Origin: a virus
Virus record (IMG/VR): IMGVR_UViG_3300018080_000684
Coordinates: 1-20,525 of that record
Reading direction: 5' to 3' (one strand)
Length of the DNA stretch: 20,525 nt
Every line of letters begins with the position of its first letter. Position 1 is the stretch's first letter. Made by a program: the position numbers and the translations under genes. The notes beneath the pieces are model-generated. The model had not been told where the DNA came from. It searched no databases and worked only from the letters and a program-made list of their open reading frames with translations. This document shows, one piece after another, positions 13,363 through 20,496 of this stretch.

Positions 13363-13947
13363 ATGATATGTGAAATCGGACAAGAAGGTTTAATATTTAC
13401 AGCACTTTCTAAGACAGAAGAATACGCAGTCAAAGCCTGGATAGCTGAAGGGTGTAAAATTGAGGGAATCGAAAAGCTCGCTAAAACAGAAATTAATTTG
13501 GATGAAGATAAAGAGATTGAGGACGTTCAAACTAAAAAAGAAGAAAAAAAATTTGATGAAAGAGAGACAATCAAGAAAAAACTTGATGCAATGGGTATAA
13601 AATATAATTCTAGATTAAGGCTCCCCGCGCTTAAAGAACTTTTAGAAAAATCTATAGAGGTTCCTAACGACAAATCAAAATCTAAAGAAATTAAAATCGT
13701 TAAAGAATCAAACGTACAACTTAAAAAAGACGGTTTTTTAGAAGATGATTTTTTAAATGAAGCAGTAGAGGAAAAAACCAAAATCTATACGGTAGATGAT
13801 GTAAGAAGCAGCTTAACTGCTTTCGCTAAAAAATACGGCGCTGTAGATACAAAAACCCTATTGTCCAAATATAATGCGCAAAAGGTTTCAGATCTTAAAG
13901 CCGATAATTATCAGGGTATATGCGAAGATTGTGAGGCTAAATTATGA
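13363..13947 (+). CDS. HeH/SAP-like domain protein of the replication operon
   Basis: A 194-residue protein with AAAAGGAGAAAAAAA before its ATG. Residues about 69-98 (TIKKKLDAMGIKYNSRLRL, then PALKELLEK) match the HeH/LEM-like helix-extension-helix pattern found in phage proteins, a small DNA- or protein-binding module. The centre is Lys/Glu-rich and likely disordered. The C-terminal ~55 residues (TVDDVRSSLTAFAKKYG, then VSDLKADNYQGICEDCEAK) look like a helical domain often seen at the end of phage recombination and single-strand-binding proteins. It overlaps the DUF2800 gene by ATGA. I infer an accessory role in replication or recombination. Confidence 0.6.
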   Translation: MICEIGQEGLIFTALSKTEEYAVKAWIAEGCKIEGIEKLAKTEINLDEDKEIEDVQTKKEEKKFDERETIKKKLDAMGIKYNSRLRLPALKELLEKSIEVPNDKSKSKEIKIVKESNVQLKKDGFLEDDFLNEAVEEKTKIYTVDDVRSSLTAFAKKYGAVDTKTLLSKYNAQKVSDLKADNYQGICEDCEAKL

Positions 13948-15101
13948 GTAATGGTCACGCTAAATTGGCACCTAGCGGCGCATATAGATGGATGAATTGC
14001 CCCGGCTCCATAAGATTATGTGAAGGAATGCCTGATGAGGAATCTATATACGCTAAAGAAGGTACCGCTGCTCACGCTTTGGCCGAATATTGTCTTAATA
14101 GATTTGTAGATGCGGAAAAAATCATCGGTCAGGAATTTGAAGAGTTTATTGTAGACAATGAAATGGCAGAAGCAGTCCAGGTATACTTAGATGAATGTCG
14201 ACAATATAAAGGCCAAACGTTTATAGAACAAAGATTCCATCTCGACGATATTCATAAAGATATATACGGAACATCAGATTGTAGTATTTTATCAAAAGAT
14301 AAAAAGAAGCTTTGTGTTATCGATTATAAACACGGTAAAGGCGTAGTAGTTGAGCCGGGAAATAATCCTCAATTAATGATTTATGCTCTCGGCGCTATGG
14401 AATCTTATCCTGTAGATATGGTTCGTATAGTGGTCGTTCAACCGAGAGCCTACCACCGTAAAGGTCCTGTTAGATCATGGGATATCTCCGCTAAAGAACT
14501 TAGGACTTGGGGGCAGAATGTACTTTTACCCCATGCTAAAGCAACTGAAGACCCAAAAGCCCCTTTATTTGCGGGACCGCATTGTCGTTTCTGTAAAGCT
14601 TTAGCTATTTGTCCAAAACAAATGGAGCAAGCTCTTGAGGTAGCTAAGACTGATTTTGCTAAACCAAAACTCCCTGACCCTGAAAATTTAAGCACTGAAG
14701 AAATATCAAAGATTATCGGTCTTGCTTCTAGATTTTCTGAATGGGCAGATAAGATTAGAGCCTATGCAAAATGCAAACTTGAACAAGGCGAGAATATTCC
14801 AGGATATAAACTTGTTGCAAGAAGAGCCAATAGGCGTTGGGTCAAAACAGCGAAATATGAGGATCTTCTTTGTAAGCATTTAGGGGCAGACGCCTATACC
14901 CGAAAACCATTAACAATAGCTCAAGCCGAAAAAGCATTAAAAGGAAAAGGGATAAAAGCGGCTTCAGTTAAAGAGATACTTAACGGTTATTGGGAAAAGC
15001 CAGATGCAGGTAGTACGATTGTAGATGAGAAAGACACTAGACCTGCACTAGCCATTCCTATAATTGAAGATTTTATTGACGATGCAGATTTTTTAAAATA
15101 A
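13944..15101 (+). CDS. DUF2800 Cas4/RecB-like nuclease
   Basis: A 385-residue protein of the DUF2800 family in the PD-(D/E)XK superfamily. The N-terminus HAKLAPSGAYRWMNCPGSI supplies the first iron-sulphur cysteine (Cys19), followed by the GTAAHALAEYC motif (His44). The nuclease core has GTSDCSI (Asp112) and VIDYKHGKG (Asp127, Lys129), then the QL helix (Gln143). CRFCKALAICP gives Cys214, Cys217 and Cys223, completing a Cas4/AddB-like 4Fe-4S cluster. It would be a DNA exonuclease for recombination, working with the DUF2815 protein downstream, to which it is adjacent with 16 bases between. All motifs are intact. Confidence 0.93.
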   Translation: MSNGHAKLAPSGAYRWMNCPGSIRLCEGMPDEESIYAKEGTAAHALAEYCLNRFVDAEKIIGQEFEEFIVDNEMAEAVQVYLDECRQYKGQTFIEQRFHLDDIHKDIYGTSDCSILSKDKKKLCVIDYKHGKGVVVEPGNNPQLMIYALGAMESYPVDMVRIVVVQPRAYHRKGPVRSWDISAKELRTWGQNVLLPHAKATEDPKAPLFAGPHCRFCKALAICPKQMEQALEVAKTDFAKPKLPDPENLSTEEISKIIGLASRFSEWADKIRAYAKCKLEQGENIPGYKLVARRANRRWVKTAKYEDLLCKHLGADAYTRKPLTIAQAEKALKGKGIKAASVKEILNGYWEKPDAGSTIVDEKDTRPALAIPIIEDFIDDADFLK

Positions 15102-15117
15102 GAAAGGATTAATAATC

Positions 15118-15672
15118 ATGGATAAAGTTACAACACCAGAATTTAGAGTTAGTTTTCCAGCAGTCTTTCAATCAAGAGCTTTTGAAGGGCAAGAGCCTAA
15201 ATACTCAGTTAGTATGCTATTCGACAAGAAAACAGATATATCCGAACTTAAGCAGCTTGCTGCTAAAGCACTTAAAGAAAAATGGCCTAATGATGCCGAA
15301 AGACCAAAAGGGCTAAGAAACCCTTTCCGTGACGGAGATGTAGAACATCCAGATAAAAAAGAATACGCGGGTAAATTATTTGTTAACGCTAAAAGCAAAA
15401 TGCGTCCAGGTGTAGTAGATCAAAATCTTCAAAAGATCATATCTGAAGATGATTTTTACGCCGGGTGCTATGCGAGGGCAACAGTTACTTGTTACGCATA
15501 CGATAGAGCCGGCAATCGCGGAGTAGCTTTTGGCCTTCAAAACCTTCAAAAAGTTAGAGATGGTGAGCGTTTTTCAGGAAGAGTAGATGCGGAGAATGAT
15601 TTTGAAGCGTTAGGAGATCCAAGCTTTAATGAAGAGATATCCTCTAGTTCAACAGACGATATGTGGGGTTAA
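15118..15672 (+). CDS. DUF2815 single-strand DNA-binding protein
   Basis: A 184-residue member of DUF2815. The conserved N-terminus reads TPEFRVSFPAVFQSRAFEGQ, followed by KYSVSMLFDKKTDI. The core contains LRNPFRDGDVEHPDKKEYAG and, later, YAGCYARATVTCYAYDR, followed by GVAFGLQNLQKVRDGERFSG. The C-terminus is acidic and Ser-rich (EEISSSSTDDMWG), as in single-strand-binding proteins that use an acidic tail for partner contacts. It has AGAAAGGATTAATAATC before its ATG. It would coat single-stranded DNA for the polymerase and the DUF2800 nuclease. Confidence 0.92.
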   Translation: MDKVTTPEFRVSFPAVFQSRAFEGQEPKYSVSMLFDKKTDISELKQLAAKALKEKWPNDAERPKGLRNPFRDGDVEHPDKKEYAGKLFVNAKSKMRPGVVDQNLQKIISEDDFYAGCYARATVTCYAYDRAGNRGVAFGLQNLQKVRDGERFSGRVDAENDFEALGDPSFNEEISSSSTDDMWG

Positions 15673-15709
15673 TATATTTGGGAGCTGCACTGAATTTGGT
15701 CAGATGAAG

Positions 15710-15790
15710 TGTAGAGCCGATGGAAGGACATAGATAGAAGGACGTAGTCGCCTATCTATATTTACTTCGCGATCGGCCCCTTTGGAGGTA
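15710..15790 (+). promoter_or_regulatory. Structured RNA leader before the zinc/HTH gene
   Basis: The gap 15673-15795 is long for this operon. GCCGAT (15716-15721) pairs with ATCGGC (15772-15777). Inside it ATAGATAG (15730-15737) pairs exactly with CTATCTAT (15752-15759), with GAC/GTC pairing within that loop. GAAGGAC[A/G]TAG is also repeated with a 14-base period (15723, 15737). The ribosome binding site GGAGG follows at 15784-15788. It could be a cis-regulatory RNA or processing site. No known riboswitch pattern is recognised. Confidence 0.4.
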
Positions 15791-15795
15791 AAGCG

Positions 15796-16185
15796 ATGGA
15801 AGTGACAAAATCGATGATTGACAGACAAGGATATAAACATCCTATCTTTAAAAAAGAAGTGTTAGAGAAATTATATGTAAATCAAAAGCTATCCTCTCAT
15901 AGCATAGCTCGAATGCTAGGGACTACTCATAGTTCCGTATTACAGACTTTAAAAGCTAACAATATCCCTACACGAAAATCTTCAGATTATAAAAGAGGAA
16001 GGAACTGTATACACGGTTTTAATAATCACGGATTAGATTGCGACGTATGTGCATCTATAGAAAATAGACTATATAATATGCTGGCAGAGCTGAGATCGCT
16101 TGATATACCTTTGCGTATCATCAAAGATATCGAACAAGTTTGCAAAGATAAGATAGCTAGTGTTAGGAATAAAATAGATGGATAA
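15796..16185 (+). CDS. HTH / Cys-rich DNA-binding protein
   Basis: A 129-residue protein. Residues about 21-57 form a helix-turn-helix (VLEKLYVNQKLSSHSIARML, then GTTHSSVLQTLKANNIPTR), similar to the resolvase/MerR-like and homing-nuclease-associated HTH segments. Residues 71-85 contain C-I-H-G ... C-D-V-C (Cys71, His73, Cys82, Cys85), a likely zinc site. A helical C-terminus follows. GGAGG lies 7 bases upstream of the ATG, and it overlaps the polymerase gene by eight bases. No nuclease motif is visible, so a regulator or replication accessory factor is the best reading. It is unnamed. Confidence 0.65.
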   Translation: MEVTKSMIDRQGYKHPIFKKEVLEKLYVNQKLSSHSIARMLGTTHSSVLQTLKANNIPTRKSSDYKRGRNCIHGFNNHGLDCDVCASIENRLYNMLAELRSLDIPLRIIKDIEQVCKDKIASVRNKIDG

Positions 16186-18145
16186 ATTGACCTTCGATCT
16201 TGAATCGAGAAGTAAAATAGACCTAACGAAATGCGGTATGTATGTATATGCTGAAGATCCATCTACGGATATAATGTGTTTTGCATTTCAAACAAATAAC
16301 GAAGAGCCTTTTCTTTGGATTCCAGAAAAATTCAGGTATTTATACGAAGGCCCGATAGTTACTAAGGATCAATTTCAGTGGGCTATTGATAATGCAGATA
16401 TTATTGAGGCTCATAACGCAGGTTTTGAAGCTATCATGTGGCAAGAAATAATGGTCAAACGCTATGGTTTTAAGCCCTTAATATTTCTTAAATTGAGATG
16501 CAGCGCGGCTAAAGCGGCAGCTATGGCTTTGCCTAGAAAACTTGAAGATGCATGTTTAGCGTTAAATTTACCTCAACAAAAAGATACAGAGGGTAGGCGC
16601 ATTATGCTTAAGATGTGCAAACCTCGAAAACCAACAAAAAATAACGCAGCTATATGGCATGAGCTTCCTGAGGATTTTCAAAAACTATGTAACTATTGTA
16701 AACAAGATATAAGGGCGGAGTATTCTCTATCTGAATCCTTACCCGAATTAAGCTTTAATGAGCTTGTAGTTTGGAGGCACGATTATCTTATCAATAATCG
16801 AGGAGTCAAACTCGATCTACAATCAATAGAGTCGATAAAAAATAAAATATATATCAAAGAACAGGAGCTTTTAGATAAAGTTGACGCATTGACCGAAGGT
16901 AAAATAAGGTCAGTAAGACAAATAGCTGCCACACGTAAATGGTTGGAAGAGAGAGGGTTAAAACTAAAAAAACTTACAAAAGATTCAGTTAATAGGGTTC
17001 TTAAGAAAGAAATACCTCTTGATTGTAGAATGCTTTTAGAAATAAGACAACAGCTGGGAAAGGCATCAGTATCAAAGTTCAACGCTATGGAGCGAAATGC
17101 CTGTAGCGATGAAAGATCAAGAGGTAGCCTTTTATATTATGGGGCTTCAACTGGGCGTTGGAGTGGAAAAGGGATACAGCCTCAAAATTATCCGCGAGAT
17201 TCATATAAAGATAAAGATATAGACTCGTTAGTTTCTATGGATAATGATTCTATTGAAATTATATACGATAACGTCTTCACAGCAGCTTCGAAATGTTTGA
17301 GAGGAATGCTAATAAGTGATAAAGGGAAAAAACTATTTTGTGCAGATTTTTCAAGCATAGAAGCTAGGGTACTTGCCTGGATAGCTAAAGAGATGTGGGT
17401 GATACGCGCATTTAATAAGGGATTGGACCTATATAAAGTTAACGCTTCCGAGATATATGAAACCCCTTATGAAAATGTTACTTCTGAACAAAGGCAGATA
17501 GGAAAAATAGGGGAGTTAGCTCTTGGGTTTCAAGGTTGGCTAGGCGCCTTTCAAGCTATGGCAGAAGGTTACGGCGTTAAATTAGATGAAGATCGAGTAA
17601 AACAGATTATCTTAACTTGGCGTAATATGAGGCCCAACATTGTAGCTCTTTGGAAAAATCTAGAGATGTGCGCTATGCAAACAGTTAGAACTAAAAAAGT
17701 ATATTCGTACGGCCTCTTAAAGTTTGGAATTAAAAATAGATTTTTACATATGAGACTTCCGAGCGGAAGACTTTTGTCCTACTACGATCCCAAAATACAG
17801 TTAGTGGAACCCCCTTATGGAGAAAAAAGAGAAGCTATAACTTTTATGGGTACTAACTCTGTTACCAGAAAATGGGAAAGGCAAAGCACTTACGGCGGTA
17901 AACTAACTGAAAATGCTGTACAAGCTATAGCTAGAGATTTATTAGCCGAAGCAATGTGGAGAGTAGAAGAGGCAAGATTCCCCGTTGTACTCCATGTACA
18001 TGATGAAATAATCTCTGAAGTAGAAGAAAATAAAACGGAAAAAGATTTTAAGATTTTCAAAGAAGCTATGGCTTTTGTTCCTGAATGGGCAGAAGGTTGC
18101 CCGATAAAAGCTGAAGGATGGATAGGTCACAGATATAGGAAATAG
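16178..18145 (+). CDS. Family A DNA polymerase with 3'-5' exonuclease
   Basis: A 655-residue phage-type DNA polymerase I without a 5'-3' exonuclease domain. Proofreading motifs are FDLES (Asp7, Glu9), AHNAGFE (80-84) and YCKQD (Tyr173, Asp177). Polymerase motifs are STGRWSGKGIQPQNYPR (about 324-340), motif A CADFSSIEARVLAW (Asp390), motif B RQIGKIGELALGFQG (about 439-453) and motif C HVHDEI (His608, Asp609, Glu610). All catalytic residues are present. It is the replicative polymerase of the phage, acting with the primase-helicase and DUF2815 protein. The ATG at 16178 overlaps the previous gene by eight bases (ATGGATAA). Length is normal for this group. Confidence 0.97.
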   Translation: MDKLTFDLESRSKIDLTKCGMYVYAEDPSTDIMCFAFQTNNEEPFLWIPEKFRYLYEGPIVTKDQFQWAIDNADIIEAHNAGFEAIMWQEIMVKRYGFKPLIFLKLRCSAAKAAAMALPRKLEDACLALNLPQQKDTEGRRIMLKMCKPRKPTKNNAAIWHELPEDFQKLCNYCKQDIRAEYSLSESLPELSFNELVVWRHDYLINNRGVKLDLQSIESIKNKIYIKEQELLDKVDALTEGKIRSVRQIAATRKWLEERGLKLKKLTKDSVNRVLKKEIPLDCRMLLEIRQQLGKASVSKFNAMERNACSDERSRGSLLYYGASTGRWSGKGIQPQNYPRDSYKDKDIDSLVSMDNDSIEIIYDNVFTAASKCLRGMLISDKGKKLFCADFSSIEARVLAWIAKEMWVIRAFNKGLDLYKVNASEIYETPYENVTSEQRQIGKIGELALGFQGWLGAFQAMAEGYGVKLDEDRVKQIILTWRNMRPNIVALWKNLEMCAMQTVRTKKVYSYGLLKFGIKNRFLHMRLPSGRLLSYYDPKIQLVEPPYGEKREAITFMGTNSVTRKWERQSTYGGKLTENAVQAIARDLLAEAMWRVEEARFPVVLHVHDEIISEVEENKTEKDFKIFKEAMAFVPEWAEGCPIKAEGWIGHRYRK

Positions 18146-18149
18146 AGAT

Positions 18150-18371
18150 ATGTATATACTTGATAGATTTTGGATGTGGTTAGCTTGGAGACTACCTAAA
18201 AGACTTGTATATCAATGCGCTAATAGAGTAGGAGCACATACTAGTACAGGTAAACTTGCGCATAAGCCTTATCCTAATATAACTTTTTTCGAAGTTATGG
18301 AAACATGGATAGAAGAATATCCCCCTTTTACTAAATCCGATAAGCCTGAAAAGCCACCAATTAGACCTTGA
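18150..18371 (+). CDS. Small conserved phage protein of unknown function
   Basis: A 73-residue protein beginning MYILDRFWMWLAWRLPKRLVY and continuing QCANRVGAHTSTGKLA. This aromatic and basic pattern (W-x-W-L-A-W-R-L-P-K-R-L-V-Y ... R-V-G-A-H-x-x-T-G) is one I recognise from small uncharacterised proteins next to phage polymerase genes. The N-terminal 25 residues could form an amphipathic or membrane-associated helix. The C-terminus is Pro-rich. It starts four bases after the polymerase stop, so it is probably co-translated with it. No function is known to me. Confidence 0.7.
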   Translation: MYILDRFWMWLAWRLPKRLVYQCANRVGAHTSTGKLAHKPYPNITFFEVMETWIEEYPPFTKSDKPEKPPIRP

Positions 18372-18383
18372 GAGGATAGAAAT

Positions 18384-18662
18384 ATGCTTAAATTAAAATG
18401 TTTTTTAACCGCTACTAATATGCTGCTTTGTAGTGAGCTACCGATTAACGTAGATTGTTTCGATGAAGCGTTGAAAGTTAACTTAAATAAGCCTATGCGC
18501 TTTAATCTTGCTCTCAATTTAGCTGCTACTGAATGTTTAATTGACTCTAAAGGCTGTTGCAGTTGGCACGGAGGTATAGATTTTTATGATGAAAATAAGG
18601 AAGTATTTATCTGTAAAGATGGGACTGAATCGCCAACATGTAGATTAAAGGGTGAGGGATGA
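18384..18662 (+). CDS. Cys-rich small protein with CCxWHGG motif
   Basis: A 92-residue protein with GAGGA seven bases upstream of the ATG. The C-terminal part reads CCSWHGGIDFYDENKEVFIC, then KDGTESPTC. The C-C-S-x-H-G-G ... C-x-D-G-T-x-S-P-T-C arrangement (Cys58, Cys59, His62, Cys77, Cys86) resembles YHYH-type small domains seen in bacterial and phage proteins. It could be metal-bound or disulphide-linked. The N-terminal half is helical and has no clear signal peptide. It overlaps the next gene by ATGA. Function unknown. Confidence 0.65.
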   Translation: MLKLKCFLTATNMLLCSELPINVDCFDEALKVNLNKPMRFNLALNLAATECLIDSKGCCSWHGGIDFYDENKEVFICKDGTESPTCRLKGEG

Positions 18663-18979
18663 ATAACGAACTACAAATTAGAATCGAAAGTTATGTGAAA
18701 CAAATTAGCAAGTATGAGAGAGATATTAGCGTAATCCGTAAAAAAATTGGAAAATACGTTGACAAGATTTTTACTGAATCTTTTGGGGTCAAGTTTGAAG
18801 AAGAATTTGAAAACAACGGTAGCGTGGTCAAACTGCAACAAATGGACGAATCGCTTGCATTTTTGAGTTCAAGGATGTTGATCACAAAGAACAAGAATGG
18901 AACGTGGAGAAAAAGAGGACAGCTTATCCGTTTAGATGATGTTTTAGACGCGAGTAATTGGAGGATAGAATCAAGATGA
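18659..18979 (+). CDS. Small coiled-coil protein, unknown function
   Basis: A 106-residue protein. Residues 4-36 form a charged helix likely to be a coiled coil (LQIRIESYVKQISKYERDIS, then VIRKKIGKYVDKI). A short folded segment with ITKNKNGTWRKRGQLIRLDD follows. It is coupled at both ends by ATGA overlaps with its neighbours. Its first 16 bases, from the ATG, are identical to those of the next gene. No family recognised. Confidence 0.6.
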   Translation: MNNELQIRIESYVKQISKYERDISVIRKKIGKYVDKIFTESFGVKFEEEFENNGSVVKLQQMDESLAFLSSRMLITKNKNGTWRKRGQLIRLDDVLDASNWRIESR

Positions 18980-19371
18980 ATAACGAACTACTGACACTTG
19001 AAGAGATATGGGAGAAGGCGGATGGGAGGCTTGTTGAGGTTACTTCTCCAGACGGTTACTTTTCTTGTTATCTTATGGGTATTATCGGCCTTAATGCCAT
19101 TCTTCAAAAACACGATGGTGAAATATTTGGAAGATTGAAAACATCAGAATGGAAAATCCACAAAGAAAAGAAAACACAAAGGATGTGGCCAGCTATATTT
19201 TTTAATCCAGATATAAAAGAGCACGACACATCAACTGTATTATTTACTTCAACAGAACACGCAAGAGATTATTATAACGGTAGTAGCGGCTATAGAGGTT
19301 ATGAATTCATCCGCCTAGCAACTTCGGATGACTTCAAGAACGGATTTTTAGTGGAGGCAAAAAATGAGTAA
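18976..19371 (+). CDS. Hypothetical protein of the accessory block
   Basis: A 131-residue protein from ATG 18976, chosen because GGAGGA (18960-18965) is ten bases upstream and the ATG overlaps the previous stop; a TTG at 18958 would overlap that ribosome binding site. Composition suggests an alpha/beta fold with many aromatics (MWPAIFFNPDIKEHDTSTVL, then DYYNGSSGYRGYEFIRL). No catalytic or metal motif is apparent and no family is recognised. It overlaps the zinc-ribbon gene by eight bases. Confidence 0.6.
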   Translation: MNNELLTLEEIWEKADGRLVEVTSPDGYFSCYLMGIIGLNAILQKHDGEIFGRLKTSEWKIHKEKKTQRMWPAIFFNPDIKEHDTSTVLFTSTEHARDYYNGSSGYRGYEFIRLATSDDFKNGFLVEAKNE

Positions 19372-19594
19372 CCGCTACATAGACAAAAAATGCCCTGTAT
19401 GCAGCTCTGAGATGGCTACAAATGGCAAGCTTATTTGGTGTTGTAACAAGGAGTGTGAGAATCATACGCCATTCACAAGAGAAGATCGTTGCCCATGTGG
19501 TGGAGTGATATTAGCTGATACTGAGGATTGGAAGATACCACTTTGTTATAGCTGTTGGCATGAGTTAGGTGAGCCGAAAGAGGAGCCGAAATGA
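19364..19594 (+). CDS. Double zinc-ribbon-like small protein
   Basis: A 76-residue protein with two Cys clusters. The first is KKCPVC (Cys10, Cys13) with WCCNKEC (Cys26, Cys27, Cys31); the second is RCPCGG (Cys43, Cys45) with LCYSC (Cys61, Cys64). Each set suits one zinc-binding knuckle pair. Such small proteins in phage early operons often bind nucleic acid or host polymerase, but no partner can be named from the sequence. It overlaps both neighbours by a few bases, so it belongs to the same translation unit. The C-terminus is Glu/Pro/Lys-rich. Confidence 0.65.
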   Translation: MSNRYIDKKCPVCSSEMATNGKLIWCCNKECENHTPFTREDRCPCGGVILADTEDWKIPLCYSCWHELGEPKEEPK

Positions 19595-19782
19595 CACGAA
19601 TTGAAGAGATTGAGAAACATTGGGATTGGTTGCTCGATGAAATGAGATTGAAGGACGATATTAACTATCTTCTGCGGATTGCTAAAGCGGCTGAGAAGCT
19701 TTGCGAAGACATCGAATTTATGTATGTGGATTGTCCTATGCAGCACTATAAGGAACTCAGAAAGGCACTCGAAGATGAGTAA
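19591..19782 (+). CDS. Small helical acidic protein
   Basis: A 63-residue, Glu/Asp/Leu-rich, probably all-helical protein (TRIEEIEKHWDWLLDEMRLK, then DDINYLLRIAKAAEKL). It has AGAGGAG eight to nine bases before the ATG and overlaps the zinc-ribbon gene by ATGA. Its I-E-K-H-W-x-W start followed by a D-x-x-x-L-L-x-x-A helix is of a type common among small uncharacterised phage proteins. No function can be assigned. Confidence 0.6.
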   Translation: MTRIEEIEKHWDWLLDEMRLKDDINYLLRIAKAAEKLCEDIEFMYVDCPMQHYKELRKALEDE

Positions 19783-19846
19783 ACAACAAGAATGTAAGGC
19801 TAGTGAGATTATTAGCAGTAAAGGAGGTGCAAAAAATGTCACTTAG
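19775..19846 (+). CDS. Possible 23-codon peptide gene
   Basis: ATG 19775 overlaps the previous stop by eight bases (ATGAGTAA), matching the coupling style of this block, and the frame runs 23 codons (MSKQQECKASEIISSKGGAK...) to a TAG inside the next gene. It spans the strong ribosome binding site of that gene. It could be a real peptide, a coupling leader or chance. Confidence 0.25.
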   Translation: MSKQQECKASEIISSKGGAKNVT

Positions 19847-20252
19847 ATTAATTAATTACACAGAACATTATTCGTCTATGTCACACAATGACCTCGTAAA
19901 CCGAATGTTAAATCGTATGGTTGGTAATATAGCTGATTTTAGCGAGAAGGAAGAAGATCCACATGGACACGGGAAAAGAATCCCATATATTGGTTGGTTC
20001 TGGCGCTCAGTGGATTTTATTAATAAATCTGCATCAATTGGTTGGTGTGGTGAGTTTGTTGGGATTATGGAAAACAACAAATGGGATTACAAAGAACGCT
20101 ATCTTGACAAAGAGGAATTTGAAGTCTTTGAAAAATATCTCTGGGAAGCTTTGTCATGGCGTAATAGCGGCGGAGATGTCAAAAATAACTATAAAATGTC
20201 AGACAAAATATTTACAGAAATGTGGGATTGGTTTCAAGGGTTGAGGGTCTAG
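19836..20252 (+). CDS. Hypothetical accessory protein
   Basis: A 138-residue protein from ATG 19836, preceded by AAAGGAGG with about nine bases spacing; an upstream in-frame GTG at 19803 lacks such a site. The sequence is rich in Trp and Tyr (IPYIGWFWRSVDF, WCGEF, KWDYKERY), with charged helices at the C-terminus. G-W-F-W-R-x-V-D-F and G-W-C-G-E-F patterns suggest a compact alpha-beta protein, but I recognise no family. It is the last long gene of the accessory block and likely early-expressed with it. Confidence 0.6.
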   Translation: MSLRLINYTEHYSSMSHNDLVNRMLNRMVGNIADFSEKEEDPHGHGKRIPYIGWFWRSVDFINKSASIGWCGEFVGIMENNKWDYKERYLDKEEFEVFEKYLWEALSWRNSGGDVKNNYKMSDKIFTEMWDWFQGLRV

Positions 20253-20366
20253 CAAAACAACACCACGCCTTTCTTGTGGAGAGGCTTGAGGGTAATGGAT
20301 GGGTTTATGAATAAATCACAGCAATTTACAAATATAGATCAAAAAGATCAAGAAAGGATTAAAAGG

Positions 20367-20492
20367 ATGCCAGTTAAAAAATGCCCAAACGGAAAATATC
20401 GAATAGGAAACGGCCCGTGTATGTATAAAACTAAAGCTGATGCGGAAAGGGCATATAAAGCATATTTAGCTAAAAAAAATAAAAAGGGGTAA
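20367..20492 (+). CDS. Small basic phage protein (MPVKK type)
   Basis: From ATG 20367 the product is 41 residues: MPVKKCPNGKYRIGNGPCMY, then KTKADAERAYKAYLAKKNKK. The pattern of a G-K-Y-R-x-G segment, then Y-x-[ST]-x-x-x-A-x-x-A-x-x-A, is familiar from many tiny phage proteins of unknown function, often near DNA-metabolism or lysis genes. AAAGGA lies eight bases upstream. A longer version from ATG 20295 (65 residues, GAGGG upstream) is possible. The two Cys (residues 6 and 18) may be structural. Confidence 0.65.
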   Translation: MPVKKCPNGKYRIGNGPCMYKTKADAERAYKAYLAKKNKKG

Positions 20493-20496
20493 AGAC

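Larger units (their letters stand above)
12640..13377 (+). repeat. Duplicated cassette: mini-gene, hexamer array and RBS spacer
   Basis: Copy A spans 12640-12767 and copy B 13112-13365. The 36-base leaders differ at four positions. The segments after the arrays, from TAAAAATATC to the next ATG (38 bases), differ at one. Between them lies the gene 12765-13115. The arrays differ in length (54 and 180 bases). Confidence 0.9.

Noticed and set aside
13095-13433. Leftward Met-Thr-Leu repeat gene across the hexamer array
   Set aside because: Open only because the hexamer lacks stops on that strand. It has no ribosome binding site and opposes the operon.
15796-16185. Homing endonuclease
   Set aside because: The HTH and Cys/His cluster recall such proteins, but no HNH, GIY-YIG or LAGLIDADG catalytic motif is visible.
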